Below, one piece after another: positions 34,882 to 43,524 of a DNA stretch of 64,000 nt. The notes beneath the pieces were generated by a model. It made no database searches. It had not been told where the DNA came from and worked only from the letters and a program-made list of their open reading frames with translations. The stretch covers positions 1 to 64,000 of the forward strand of contig JABRVW010000060.1 of NCBI GenBank assembly GCA_039961715.1, in the 5' to 3' direction. The position numbers and the translations under genes were made by a program. The stretch's first letter is position 1. Each line of letters opens with the position of its first letter. This DNA is from JACQPU01 sp039961715 (GTDB taxonomy: Bacteria > Bacteroidota > Ignavibacteria > UBA10030).

Positions 34882-35214
34882 ATGCCCAGAACGAAGAAGC
34901 ATTTGTTCAGCAAAGCCGACGTCGAGCTTTCAGAGATTGCAAAAGCCTTGACCCATCCGGCAAGGATTGCCATTCTGAAAGAATTGTCAAGACGACAAGA
35001 ATGCATTTGTGGGGAGATTGTTGATCGCATTCCGCTCGCACAGGCCACGGTTTCTCAGCATCTCAAGGAGTTGAAATCGTTGGGTCTCATCGCCGGAGAG
35101 ATAGAAGGGCCGAAATCCTGCTATTGCATCAACTGGAAAAAGCTCGACGAGGTGTCGGCTTTATTGAGGGATTTTTTCGATCAGCTCAGAACCAACCACC
35201 AACGCTGTTGTTAA
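34882..35214 (+). CDS. arsR: ArsR/SmtB family repressor
   Basis: A 110-residue winged-helix metal/metalloid repressor. The DNA-reading helix is ATVSQHLKELKSLGL (about 55-69). Cys41 and Cys43 in ECICGEIV correspond to the ELCVC type As(III) site. Two further pairs, Cys80/Cys82 (SCYC) and the terminal Cys109/Cys110, add possible ligands and are not standard for the E. coli type. Binding of arsenite should release it from the palindrome in its own promoter. It is the first gene of arsR-arsM-arsN2-arsC. Confidence 0.9.
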   Translation: MPRTKKHLFSKADVELSEIAKALTHPARIAILKELSRRQECICGEIVDRIPLAQATVSQHLKELKSLGLIAGEIEGPKSCYCINWKKLDEVSALLRDFFDQLRTNHQRCC

Positions 35215-35230
35215 GAAAGGGAAAAGCATC

Positions 35231-36034
35231 ATGGAGAATCGGACGGATCTCAAGGACATCGTCAGGGAAAAATACGGGGAGATTGCCCGCCGGTCGGAGC
35301 GAGCATCGTCGTCGTGCTGTGGGCCGGGATGTGGCTGTTCGGGGGATACCATCATGGCGGACTCCTACACGGCGCTTGAAGGCTATGTCGCGGAGGCCGA
35401 CCTCGGTCTCGGGTGCGGAATCCCGACTGACGGAGCGGGCATACGAGCCGGCGACGTCGTGCTTGATCTTGGATCAGGTGCCGGGAACGATGTGTTTGTT
35501 GCACGCCGGCTCGTCGGAGAGCACGGCAGGGTCATCGGGGTGGACTTCACTCCGGCCATGGTTGAAAAAGCGGAATCGAATCGGCGGAAACTGGGCTATG
35601 AGAACGTGGAGTTCCGGCTTGGCGATATCGAAGAGCTTCCGGTCGAGTCCGGTTCAGTGGACGTTGTCATTAGCAACTGCGTCTTGAATCTTGTACCGGA
35701 GAAGTCAAAGGCTTTTGAGCAAATCTTCCGTGTATTGAAGCCCGGAGGCCACTTCAGCATTTCGGACATCGTTGTGTCGGCCCCCCTCCCCCCTGCTCTT
35801 CGTTCCGTCGCAGAGCTCTATGCAGGATGTGTTGCAGGGGCCGTGGAGCGCAGAGAATACATCCGCTTGATCGAATCGGCTGGATTCCGTACTGTAAGAA
35901 TCATAAAGGAAAAACAAATCACGATTCCCGAAGAAGACCTCAGAACATTAGTTTCGCCTGCCGATCTCGAAGCATATTATTCATCGGGAGCGAAAATCGA
36001 AAGCATCACCGTCGTGGGAGAAAAACCTCAATGA
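35231..36034 (+). CDS. arsM: Arsenite S-adenosylmethionine methyltransferase
   Basis: A 267-residue cytoplasmic enzyme that methylates As(III) stepwise to methyl- and dimethylarsenicals. SAM binding is shown by VLDLGSGAGNDVFVA (77-91). The three conserved arsenic-binding cysteines are Cys62 (LGCGIP), Cys150 (SNCVLNL) and Cys200 (YAGCVAGA). The N-terminus has an extra cysteine cluster, SSSCCGPGCGCSG (27-39), that may bind metalloid first. The family usually runs 260-380 residues, so this is the short bacterial form. The stop overlaps the GNAT gene by ATGA. Confidence 0.94.
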   Translation: MENRTDLKDIVREKYGEIARRSERASSSCCGPGCGCSGDTIMADSYTALEGYVAEADLGLGCGIPTDGAGIRAGDVVLDLGSGAGNDVFVARRLVGEHGRVIGVDFTPAMVEKAESNRRKLGYENVEFRLGDIEELPVESGSVDVVISNCVLNLVPEKSKAFEQIFRVLKPGGHFSISDIVVSAPLPPALRSVAELYAGCVAGAVERREYIRLIESAGFRTVRIIKEKQITIPEEDLRTLVSPADLEAYYSSGAKIESITVVGEKPQ

Positions 36035-36462
36035 TGTTCAGGAGTGCCGGAGCAGGCGACCTGGAAGCCATTGTTCGATTGCTGGACGAAAACATGCTGC
36101 CTTCCGCCGACATTGGCGAGCACCTGGATGACGTTCTGGTCGCATTCGATGACGGAGCAGTGATCGGTGTTGTGGGTGGTGAATACTCAGGCCATGATGC
36201 ATTGCTCCGCTCCCTTGCGGTTCAAACAGCTTCTCGGGGACGCGGGCTCGGGATCGCTCTCACTCGTGCGATGCTCTCGGTCATGAAGGAACGGGGTGTC
36301 CGGCGGGTTGCCCTTCTGACCACAACCGCCGAGGGCTTTTTCGCTAAGCAGGGTTTTCGTACTGTCCCGAAAGGTCGGATCCCGGATTTCGTAAAAGCAT
36401 CGAAGGAATTCCGTCTCTATTGTCCCTCGACGGCAGTCTGCATGGTAAAAGAACTGGCATGA
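36031..36462 (+). CDS. arsN2: GNAT acetyltransferase, ArsN2-type
   Basis: A 143-residue acetyltransferase starting at ATG 36031, overlapping the arsM stop; the open frame extends upstream but only within arsM. Acetyl-CoA-binding motif A is LAVQTASRGRGLGIALTRAM. The C-terminal block FFAKQGFRTVPKGRIPDFV with CPSTAVCM resembles ArsN2-type proteins that occur in ars operons, some related ArsN proteins being known to acetylate arsinothricin. The substrate of ArsN2 is not settled, so the role in arsenic resistance is by context. Confidence 0.82.
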   Translation: MMFRSAGAGDLEAIVRLLDENMLPSADIGEHLDDVLVAFDDGAVIGVVGGEYSGHDALLRSLAVQTASRGRGLGIALTRAMLSVMKERGVRRVALLTTTAEGFFAKQGFRTVPKGRIPDFVKASKEFRLYCPSTAVCMVKELA

Positions 36463-36896
36463 AAGGCCGGCAAAAGCAAAGGGTTCTTGTCCTCTGTACG
36501 GGCAACAGCTGTCGCAGTCAGATGGCTGAGGGATGGCTGAGGCATTTTGCCGGCGAACGCGCCGAAGTGTTCAGCGCGGGCATCGAGGCTCACGGCCTGA
36601 ATCCCCTGGCCGTCCGCGTCATGCGCGAAGCGGGAATCGACATTTCCGGTCACACGTCGAAGACCATCGAGGACCTCGGCGCCAGGGATTTCGACATGGT
36701 CATTACCGTCTGCGACAATGCCCGCGAGCAGTGCCCCTATTTTCCGGCCCGCGTGCGTCAACTCCATCATGACTTTCAGGACCCCGCAAAGGTCAGCGGT
36801 ACGGAAGAAGAAGTCCTTTCTGCCTTCCGCGCCGTTCGGGACCAGATCAGAATCTACTGCCAGGCCGTGGCTATTCAGTACATCAAAGCTGTTTAG
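36459..36896 (+). CDS. arsC: Arsenate reductase, low-molecular-weight phosphatase type
   Basis: A 145-residue arsenate reductase with the tyrosine-phosphatase P-loop CTGNSCRS (nucleophile Cys13, Arg19) and the redox pair Cys85/Cys92 in VCDNAREQCPYFP. The spacing 13/85/92 mirrors Cys10/Cys82/Cys89 of the thioredoxin-coupled enzyme of pI258, so thioredoxin is the likely electron donor. It reduces arsenate to arsenite in the cytoplasm. ATG 36459 overlaps the arsN2 stop, and the upstream ATG at 36420 lies deep in arsN2. No arsenite pump gene follows. Confidence 0.94.
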   Translation: MKGRQKQRVLVLCTGNSCRSQMAEGWLRHFAGERAEVFSAGIEAHGLNPLAVRVMREAGIDISGHTSKTIEDLGARDFDMVITVCDNAREQCPYFPARVRQLHHDFQDPAKVSGTEEEVLSAFRAVRDQIRIYCQAVAIQYIKAV

Positions 36897-36929
36897 GCTG
36901 TAGTGCCCATTGCCAATTCAAAATCCCCA

Positions 36930-36958
36930 TTGCCCTCCCTCCGATTTTTTCCTATCTT
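36930..36958 (+). promoter_or_regulatory. Promoter of argH
   Basis: TTGCCC (36930-36935), 17 bases and TATCTT (36953-36958) precede the argH ATG at 36994 by 35 bases. It would let argH be expressed apart from arsC. No ARG-box-like sequence is seen here. Confidence 0.45.
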
Positions 36959-36993
36959 CTCACTCTTTCCTTCATCACACGGAACAAATCGTC

Positions 36994-38382
36994 ATGTCGC
37001 AGAAAGCGCTATGGAGCGGCCGGTTCAAGGAATCATTGTCGAAGGCCGCCCTCACGTTCTCCTCTTCCATCGAATTCGACAAGCAACTTTACCAGGAAGA
37101 CATCGCAGGAAGCATTGCACACGTAGAGATGCTTTCCGCGTGCCGGATCATCACAGCCGCCGAGGCGCGTAAGATCCGCAACACCCTCAAAGCTATCCAG
37201 AAGGAAATTGAAACAGGGAAATTCCCCCTGGGAGATGAAGAGGAGGACATCCATCTTGCCATCGAGCAGAGACTCATTCAGAAGATCGGGCCGGTCGGGG
37301 GGAAATTGCATACGGCGAGGAGCCGGAACGACCAGATAGCGCTTGATGAGCGTCTGTTCCTGCGAACCGCTGTCAGGGAGATCCAGAAGCTCATCACCCA
37401 TCTTCAACGCGTCCTCTTGTACAAATCAGAGAAGTACTTTGGCGTTCTGATGCCCGGATACACTCATGTCCAGCGGGCACAGCCGGTTCTTTTGGCTCAT
37501 CACCTGCTGGCGTACGTATCTATGCTTGAACGGGATTACGAACGGTTGGGCGACTGCCTGAAACGCTCTAACAAGTCGCCGCTCGGAGCGGCCGCGCTCG
37601 CCGGGACATCGTTCCCCATCGATCGGATGAAGACAGCGAAGAAGCTGGGATTTGACGGGATTGTGGAGAATAGCATCGATGCTGTCAGCGACCGCGATTA
37701 TATCCTGGAATTTGTCTCCGCGTGCTCAATCCTTGCCATGCATCTGAGCCGCATGGCAGAGGAGTTCGTTTTGTGGTCAACCAAAGAGTTTGCCTTCGTG
37801 CAGATCAGCGATGCCTATACAACGGGCAGCAGCATCATGCCCCAGAAGAAGAATCCGGACATTGCCGAACTGATACGCGGCAAGACCGGTTCCGTGTACG
37901 GTAACCTGATGAACCTGCTGACGATGATGAAGGCCCTTCCGCTCGCCTATAACAGAGACATGCAGGAGGACAAGGCCCCGCTCTTTGAAACCGTCAAAAC
38001 CGTCCGGACAAGCCTGTTTGTAATGACGCACATGCTCGTGCATACGGAGTTCCGAAAGGAACATCTGGAAGAAGAGCTGCGAAACGACTTCACTTCAGCG
38101 ACCGACGTCGCGGACTATCTGGTGCGCAAGGGCCTTCCCTTCAGGGAAGCACACGAAATCACGGGACGCATCGTTTCCTACTGCATCGATCACAGGATGT
38201 ACTTCGGGAACCTCGACCTGGAAACTCTGAAGACCTTTTCGAAGCATTTCGAAGCGGATATTTTTGATTTCCTCCTTCCGCGCCAGAGTGTGGAGCAAAA
38301 GAAATCAGCAGGCAGTACGTCGCCGCAGGAAGTGAAGAAGCAGATTGTACACTGGACCCGGGTGTTGAAGGCGAGAAAATAG
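36994..38382 (+). CDS. argH: Argininosuccinate lyase
   Basis: A 462-residue lyase of the fumarase/aspartase superfamily for the last step to arginine and fumarate. Signatures are LWSGRF near the start, KLHTARSRNDQIALDERL, the MPGYTHVQRAQPVLLAHH block and the mobile loop with the catalytic serine GSSIMPQKKNPD. ATG 36994 gives the normal N-terminus SQKALWSGRF; the longer open frame starting at 36910 adds 28 residues without similarity. It belongs functionally with argC-G but is separated from argG by the ars genes and has its own promoter-like sequence. Confidence 0.96.
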   Translation: MSQKALWSGRFKESLSKAALTFSSSIEFDKQLYQEDIAGSIAHVEMLSACRIITAAEARKIRNTLKAIQKEIETGKFPLGDEEEDIHLAIEQRLIQKIGPVGGKLHTARSRNDQIALDERLFLRTAVREIQKLITHLQRVLLYKSEKYFGVLMPGYTHVQRAQPVLLAHHLLAYVSMLERDYERLGDCLKRSNKSPLGAAALAGTSFPIDRMKTAKKLGFDGIVENSIDAVSDRDYILEFVSACSILAMHLSRMAEEFVLWSTKEFAFVQISDAYTTGSSIMPQKKNPDIAELIRGKTGSVYGNLMNLLTMMKALPLAYNRDMQEDKAPLFETVKTVRTSLFVMTHMLVHTEFRKEHLEEELRNDFTSATDVADYLVRKGLPFREAHEITGRIVSYCIDHRMYFGNLDLETLKTFSKHFEADIFDFLLPRQSVEQKKSAGSTSPQEVKKQIVHWTRVLKARK

Positions 38383-38499
38383 CAGGGTGGGGAAATCGGG
38401 GTCCTGTCCGGTCACTTGTCCGGAGAGGATTTTCCCGCCGGCCATGTGAGGGGCGAGCACCTCGAATTCTTTACAACACTGTGCGAAGGTCCCGTTGCG

Positions 38500-40185
38500 C
38501 TACCTCCGATAGCCGGGCCCCCGGAGTGGCTTCCCCGGAAAATTCCCGGTGAATCTCCCGTCTTCCCACACAGAAACCCCATTCACCAGAACAAGATCCA
38601 TTCCTTCGGAGTACCGATGCGGATTCTCGAACGTGGCTTTGTCGGTCACTTTCGCGGGATCAAATATCACGACATCCGCGTAGAACCCCGGTTTCAGCAA
38701 TCCCCGATCCCGTAATCCCACGCGTTGCGCAGGAAGCGAGGTCATCTTCCGGACCGCTTCTTCAAGTGTCAACACCTGCGCTTCGCGCACGTAGTGCCGC
38801 AAAATACGGGGGAAACTTCCATATGCCCGGGGGTGCGGTTTCCCTTCGCTAAGGGGTCCATCCGTTGCGCGCTGTCCGCCATCCGTGCAGAAGCTGACCC
38901 ACGGCTGTGCCATGGCCATCCGCACGTCCTCCTCGTTCATCGAGAAGAAGATCGCGCTGACCCGCGCCGAATCCTCCAGGACAAGATCCAACAGTGCATC
39001 GATGGGGTGAACTTTTCGATCTCTGGCGATCTGACTCAGACGCATTCCCTCGTATTGCTTCAGCCCCGGCGATTGCACCCCCGCAATGAGAATCCCCTCG
39101 GGCCCCGTGGCTGCAAAGGAATTATCCGTTCCTGCCGTGGCTCCCGTCATCTCATCCCGAATCTTCTTCCTTGTTCCAGGATCTGAGAGTCTCTCCAACA
39201 GCCGATGGACGCCGCCGTCATGAGCCCATGTGGGAATTCGGGAACTAAGGCTGGTTCCGCTTGCGGGATACGGGTAGATATTGGCCGTCATGTCGAGGCC
39301 GTCTTGCCTGTATCGATTGATCAGGTTTACTACTGACGCCATCGCGCCCCAGTTCTGCCTTCCGGCGACTTTGAGGTGCCAGATCTCCACAGGCAGTGAA
39401 GCCGCGCGGGCAATGTCGCCGGCTTCCAACAAGGCTTCCGTGATCCGGTTGCCTTCATCGCGAATATGCGAAATGTAGATCCCGCCGAAGGCGCTTGCCT
39501 CCTTCGCCAGTTCGATGAGCTCGTCCGTTCTGGCAAACGTCGCTGGCGCGTAAATCAGCGACGTGCTGAGGCCCAGGGCGCCCTGCTCCATGGCTGTTCG
39601 CACAAGGTGCTTCATCTGGACCAGTTCTTCCCCTGTAGGGGCACGGTCATCCAGACCGATCACAAAACGGCGAACCTGCGTTGCTCCGACGAATGTTCCG
39701 AGATTGATGGCGGGTTTGCGGCGCTCCAGGGCCCGGAAATATCCCGCGAGATCGGTCCAGTCTATTTCAACACCATATCGTTCCGTCCACCGACGCATGC
39801 TCTCGCGAATCCGGTCATTGACAGGAGCGGCAGAGCTTCCCTCCCCCGTTATCTCTGTCGTGATCCCTTGGGAGATCTTGCTCATCGCGCGAGGGTCAAC
39901 GAGCAGGTTCAGTTCCGACTGCCCGAGCATGTCGATGAATCCGGGGGCCACAACCCTTCCGCCGGCATCAATGACACGGTCCGCGTTCACTGTATCGAGT
40001 TTTCCAATGGCCGCGATCCTGTCGCCGCGGATTCCAACGTCGCCTCTGTACCAGGGGTTGCCGGTTCCGTCCACGATCGTCGCACGGGTGATGACAATGT
40101 CAAACCGTTCACTGCGGGAATCACATCCCGCAAGGAAGGCCAAGGCAACAAGAATGAGTGGGCAGAGGCGCATGAATGGGTTCAT
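38500..40185 (-). CDS. N-acyl-D-amino-acid deacylase-like amidohydrolase, lipoprotein
   Basis: A 561-residue member of the amidohydrolase superfamily with a lipoprotein signal (LAGC, with Cys21 or its neighbour as lipid anchor). The start VITRATIVDGTGNPWYRGDV fits D-aminoacylases, as do SHIRDEGNRITEAL and the later IWHLK and TDGGQ blocks that supply metal ligands and catalytic Asp. The usual HxH after PGFID is replaced by DMLGQSE, so the metal site must be built differently or only one metal bound. It may hydrolyse acylated amino acids or dipeptides in the envelope. ATGA overlap links it to the Yip1-like gene. Confidence 0.85.
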   Translation of the reverse strand: MNPFMRLCPLILVALAFLAGCDSRSERFDIVITRATIVDGTGNPWYRGDVGIRGDRIAAIGKLDTVNADRVIDAGGRVVAPGFIDMLGQSELNLLVDPRAMSKISQGITTEITGEGSSAAPVNDRIRESMRRWTERYGVEIDWTDLAGYFRALERRKPAINLGTFVGATQVRRFVIGLDDRAPTGEELVQMKHLVRTAMEQGALGLSTSLIYAPATFARTDELIELAKEASAFGGIYISHIRDEGNRITEALLEAGDIARAASLPVEIWHLKVAGRQNWGAMASVVNLINRYRQDGLDMTANIYPYPASGTSLSSRIPTWAHDGGVHRLLERLSDPGTRKKIRDEMTGATAGTDNSFAATGPEGILIAGVQSPGLKQYEGMRLSQIARDRKVHPIDALLDLVLEDSARVSAIFFSMNEEDVRMAMAQPWVSFCTDGGQRATDGPLSEGKPHPRAYGSFPRILRHYVREAQVLTLEEAVRKMTSLPAQRVGLRDRGLLKPGFYADVVIFDPAKVTDKATFENPHRYSEGMDLVLVNGVSVWEDGRFTGNFPGKPLRGPGYRR

Positions 40186-40763
40186 TCGAATGCTCCGGAA
40201 TTGATGATCTCATAGAGCCCCCCGGCAAGGAAGGTCAGGAGAACGATCGCTGCCGCCTTGGCCTCATGGAGTCGCTCTGCGTACTTCAGGCCGAAATAAC
40301 ACAGAATCCCGGGCCATCCCCAGGCCATGCCGATGAGGGAAACCAGAAGGCTGATCTTTGGCAAAATGAGCTCAGGATCGTCGGGGAAAGCAAGCGCGCC
40401 GCCGACAGTGATGACGATGGAAACGGCAGAGGTGACAACGAGAGGGGCTGCAGAGAGGCCCACAACAGCAACAATGTTCGGAAGCTCCCCCAGGCCCCCC
40501 ATCACTTCCGCCGCGAGGCGGAAGAGAATCGTCAAAAAGGCCCACGTGAGATAGGTGGTCAGAAACGATCCGAAAAAGGTGATGAGACTGAAGCCCATGC
40601 TGCCCGACTTGATCGATGCGGACAGAAAGGAATTCAGCGAAGAGATCAACGCATAGACAGAAACGATGATGATGGCATGGCCAAGGCTCGGTGATTCATA
40701 CTGGTCGAACATCGCATCGTCCGGGGAGGACAACAGGAGAATAAAGCGGTCGAGGACACTCAT
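40182..40763 (-). CDS. Yip1-domain membrane protein
   Basis: A 193-residue integral membrane protein with five or six hydrophobic segments and the Yip1-like pattern: an N-terminal amphipathic helix with DRFILLLSSPDDAMF, then LGHAIIIVSVYAL and a Gly/Pro-rich core. Bacterial Yip1 proteins have no proven role. It shares a four-base overlap with the amidohydrolase gene, suggesting they are made together. No catalytic motif is present. Confidence 0.65.
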   Translation of the reverse strand: MSVLDRFILLLSSPDDAMFDQYESPSLGHAIIIVSVYALISSLNSFLSASIKSGSMGFSLITFFGSFLTTYLTWAFLTILFRLAAEVMGGLGELPNIVAVVGLSAAPLVVTSAVSIVITVGGALAFPDDPELILPKISLLVSLIGMAWGWPGILCYFGLKYAERLHEAKAAAIVLLTFLAGGLYEIINSGAFE

Positions 40764-40838
40764 GAAGTGGGGGGCGCCTGATGTGGTCGGGAAATTATAC
40801 CGGTTTTACGAGGGAAAAGCAACAAAAACCGTTGAACG

Positions 40839-41768
40839 TCAGTCTGCCTTCGCCCGTGCGAAAAACAAACCAAACCCTCCCCGCTCCACGAAACGATCCC
40901 ATGCCCGCATCAGCGATGGCGCAAGAGCCAGAGCAATGCCGGCAACCAGAATCCCCACGACCGCGTCCGTAAGGTAATGATATCGGCCATAGAAGGTGGA
41001 AACGTACAGGGAAAGAACGATCGGGGTAAGAATGTAGAAAGAAGGACGGTGGTAGCGATAGGCCATGACCCACATAATGGTTGCGGCCGCGGCATGAGGA
41101 CTCGGAATGGACCCGCCTGCATAGTGGAGCTGGCTTCGCATCAGCTCTCCGAGGTATGTGAACACATATCCGTCGAGGGGGACGGTGTAGATATCGGGTA
41201 CGTAATAGAGCGGACTGGCAACGGGGAACAGGATGAAGCCGATGTCACAGAAAACGTTTGTCAGTCCGAGGGCGAAAAAGTACTCCTCCATCGGAAGCTC
41301 TCCGCGCGTGAAATATATGATGCCGCAGAGGACGGGATACATCGGCACGTAGATCACATAGGAAAACATCATCCACTCCGTCAGCCACGGCATGGTATAT
41401 TTCTGAAGCCAGAGTGTCGGCTGGACGCCGAACACATATTGTTCGAAATCCAGTACCAGGTAATCGAGCCAGTCTGAGTGGATGATCAGTTGGAGGCTTG
41501 CCACGGCGCCGAACAAATAGGCGTAGGAAAGCGTGATGGCGGCAACCCGCACGAAGAAACGCCAGAAGCGATGGCGAATCTTCGGCGTGACATAGACCGC
41601 GGCAACGAACAGCGCTCCAACTCCCAGATTCTTCAAGAGCAAAACGTGCCATCCGTCGACAAGAAAGAGAATGGCGAGGAGGCTGAAAATGACAAGTGTT
41701 CCAAGAACGAGCGCGTCGGTGATCTGAAACTCAAGTTTTCCCACAATGATCCGTCGGCCGAGAAACAT
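40839..41768 (-). CDS. PAP2-superfamily membrane phosphatase/transferase
   Basis: A 309-residue membrane protein with about eight helices. The conserved pieces are SIPSPHAAAA (phosphatase motif 2, His) and STFYGRYHYLTDAVVG (motif 3 with Arg, His and Asp), as in PAP2 and inositol-phosphotransferase (Aur1-like) proteins. The first motif KxxxxxxRP is not evident, which favours the Aur1-like branch. It probably works on a phospholipid or polyprenyl phosphate at the outer face of the inner membrane. It lies 29 bases from the next gene upstream in the same direction. Confidence 0.82.
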   Translation of the reverse strand: MFLGRRIIVGKLEFQITDALVLGTLVIFSLLAILFLVDGWHVLLLKNLGVGALFVAAVYVTPKIRHRFWRFFVRVAAITLSYAYLFGAVASLQLIIHSDWLDYLVLDFEQYVFGVQPTLWLQKYTMPWLTEWMMFSYVIYVPMYPVLCGIIYFTRGELPMEEYFFALGLTNVFCDIGFILFPVASPLYYVPDIYTVPLDGYVFTYLGELMRSQLHYAGGSIPSPHAAAATIMWVMAYRYHRPSFYILTPIVLSLYVSTFYGRYHYLTDAVVGILVAGIALALAPSLMRAWDRFVERGGFGLFFARAKAD

Positions 41769-41797
41769 GGATGTTCCTGAATCGTGAAACGAAGAAA

Positions 41798-42517
41798 TTA
41801 TACCACAATAAAAAAGTCGAGAGCAACCCCCAACAACCAGTGGATGAGAAATCCGTAGAAGATCGATCCGGTCCGAAAGGCCAGGATTCCCCAGACAAGG
41901 CCTCCGAGAATGGAGCTGAACGTCTCGGCGGCAGGCTTACCGATGTGGACCAGGCAAGAGGCAAGGACCTGAATGAGAATGCTGTTCCAATCGCCGAAGG
42001 CACTGCGAAGGCCAAACTGCATGAACCCTCTGAAATACGTCTCCCACCCTGCGTAGAAGAGCCCGTACGAAAGAGCGTGGAGCGCAAACGAGTTCCAGTT
42101 CTCGCCTGCTCCGCGATACAACGGATACTCCGCCAGAAATTCAGGCATGGAGGCCGAGGGATACGCTGAGGCGACAAACAGGGGCGCTAGAACGGCCAGG
42201 GCGGCAAACCCGAATCGCGCATCGCCCCAACGGAATCCATACAGCGACAGCTTCTCCCCGAAAACAAACCGGATAAGGGCAACGGGGATCAACCCAAAAA
42301 GCACAAAAGACGACAGAAAAACATACAACGCCGCCGTCCACTCCGGATTGCCGGCGAGAACAAACGTGCCGCTCAGGGCCTCCTCGTACCACTCCTTCGA
42401 ACCGTAGTACTTGAACAGAGTCAGGAGGATGGGCGTTAGCAGAAGGATCAGCGTGGTCTTCCGTTGTCCGCCGCTGAAGAGAGCCGAAGGGGGAAGCGAG
42501 GAACCGAACAGGCTCAT
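41798..42517 (-). CDS. CPBP (Rce1-like) membrane protein, probably not catalytic
   Basis: A 239-residue protein with about seven helices and a CPBP-like C-terminal half: GWETYFRGFMQFGLRS, a helix with CLVHIGKP and a final HWLLGVALD. In active members motif 1 is EExxxR; here Trp replaces the first, catalytic Glu (WETYFR), and motifs 2 and 3 are only partly kept. It may be a degenerate relative of the abortive-infection/CAAX protease family rather than an active protease. ATG 42517 overlaps the epimerase stop by ATGA, which makes it a better start than 42544. Confidence 0.7.
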   Translation of the reverse strand: MSLFGSSLPPSALFSGGQRKTTLILLLTPILLTLFKYYGSKEWYEEALSGTFVLAGNPEWTAALYVFLSSFVLFGLIPVALIRFVFGEKLSLYGFRWGDARFGFAALAVLAPLFVASAYPSASMPEFLAEYPLYRGAGENWNSFALHALSYGLFYAGWETYFRGFMQFGLRSAFGDWNSILIQVLASCLVHIGKPAAETFSSILGGLVWGILAFRTGSIFYGFLIHWLLGVALDFFIVV

Positions 42518-43524
42518 GATTTCACGACGTTCTGTTTCAGCCATTCGTACGTGATGCGGATACCCTCGCGGAGGGGCGTGACCGTGTACCCGATTTCCCT
42601 CTCAGCCTTCGCAGTGGAGTATGCCCAGTCGTGGAGAAACGTTTCCACCCACCCAGGCGTGATCTGTGGGTATAATCCAAACCATTCGGCCTTCTTTTGC
42701 TCGATGCCGGCATAGAAGTACGCGAGCCGCGGGGGGAGATTGATCTGAAAATGACGCTTCCCGCTGATCTCGTCCACGAGTTCGAAGAGGCCCTTGAGCG
42801 AAGCGTTCTCGCCTCCGAGGATGTACGATTCGCCCGTGCGTCCTCTCTCCATGGCAAGAATATGCCCCCGGACAAGGTCGTCCACAAAAACGTAGTTGCC
42901 GACGTTCAAGCCTCTGTTCAGCAGAACGGGAAGCTTGCCCTTGTCGTACATCGAAATCATGAGAGTCACGGAATTCCCTTCCGTCAGTTTTCCGGGCCCG
43001 TACACGCGGGTCGGATTGACCATAACAATATCCTGTCCCCGGTCGACGTGCTTGAGGGCTTCGCGATGGGCAATGGTCTTGCTCTCTTCGTATTCTGTAA
43101 AGCAACGTTGAGTGATGCGTGGCATCGTCTCGTCTCCGACAACGCCCGGCGGGGTTGGTCCATAGACCACGATCGTCGACGTGAAGACAACGCGTTTGAC
43201 CCCCACTTCCCGCGCTGTATCAAACACCAATTTCATTCCGTCAACATTCTGCCGGTAGAACACGGCAGGGTCCCTGGACCAGTTCTTGGCATAGGCCGCC
43301 AGATGATACACCTGGGTACATCCTTCCATCCCCCTGCGGAGGGAATCCCTGTTCATCAGGTCACCTTCGACAAACGAAATGCGTTCGTGGTTGAGGCCCG
43401 CGCGGTTGCTGGTCGAACGCGTAAGTACACGCACGGTGTGGCCTTTTTGAATGAGGGCGTTGACAAGCTTCGTGCCAATGAACCCCGTTCCTCCGGTGAC
43501 GAAGATCGTTGTGGGTGCGGTCAT
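42514..43524 (-). CDS. NAD-dependent epimerase/dehydratase (extended SDR)
   Basis: A 336-residue extended short-chain dehydrogenase. The NAD(P)-binding motif is VTGGTGFIG near the N-terminus, then a VYHLAAYAKNW block. The active-site Tyr/Lys pair in the YxxxK position is Y-EESK (FTEYEESKTIAHR). It resembles nucleoside-sugar epimerases and dihydroflavonol-reductase-like enzymes; the substrate is unknown. Start 43524 gives the clean N-terminus TAPTTIFVTGGTG and overlaps the stop of the DUF3108 gene by ATGA; a longer form from 43569 would have an unrelated 15-residue tail. Confidence 0.85.
   Translation of the reverse strand: MTAPTTIFVTGGTGFIGTKLVNALIQKGHTVRVLTRSTSNRAGLNHERISFVEGDLMNRDSLRRGMEGCTQVYHLAAYAKNWSRDPAVFYRQNVDGMKLVFDTAREVGVKRVVFTSTIVVYGPTPPGVVGDETMPRITQRCFTEYEESKTIAHREALKHVDRGQDIVMVNPTRVYGPGKLTEGNSVTLMISMYDKGKLPVLLNRGLNVGNYVFVDDLVRGHILAMERGRTGESYILGGENASLKGLFELVDEISGKRHFQINLPPRLAYFYAGIEQKKAEWFGLYPQITPGWVETFLHDWAYSTAKAEREIGYTVTPLREGIRITYEWLKQNVVKS

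Noticed and set aside
35827..36030. Longer start for the ArsN2-type acetyltransferase
   Set aside because: The extra 68 residues are only another frame of arsM. The ATG at 36031 overlaps the arsM stop and begins the GNAT domain.
38407..38424. Possible hairpin TCCGG-loop-CCGGA between argH and the amidohydrolase
   Set aside because: Only five pairs and no T-run; too weak to call a terminator.
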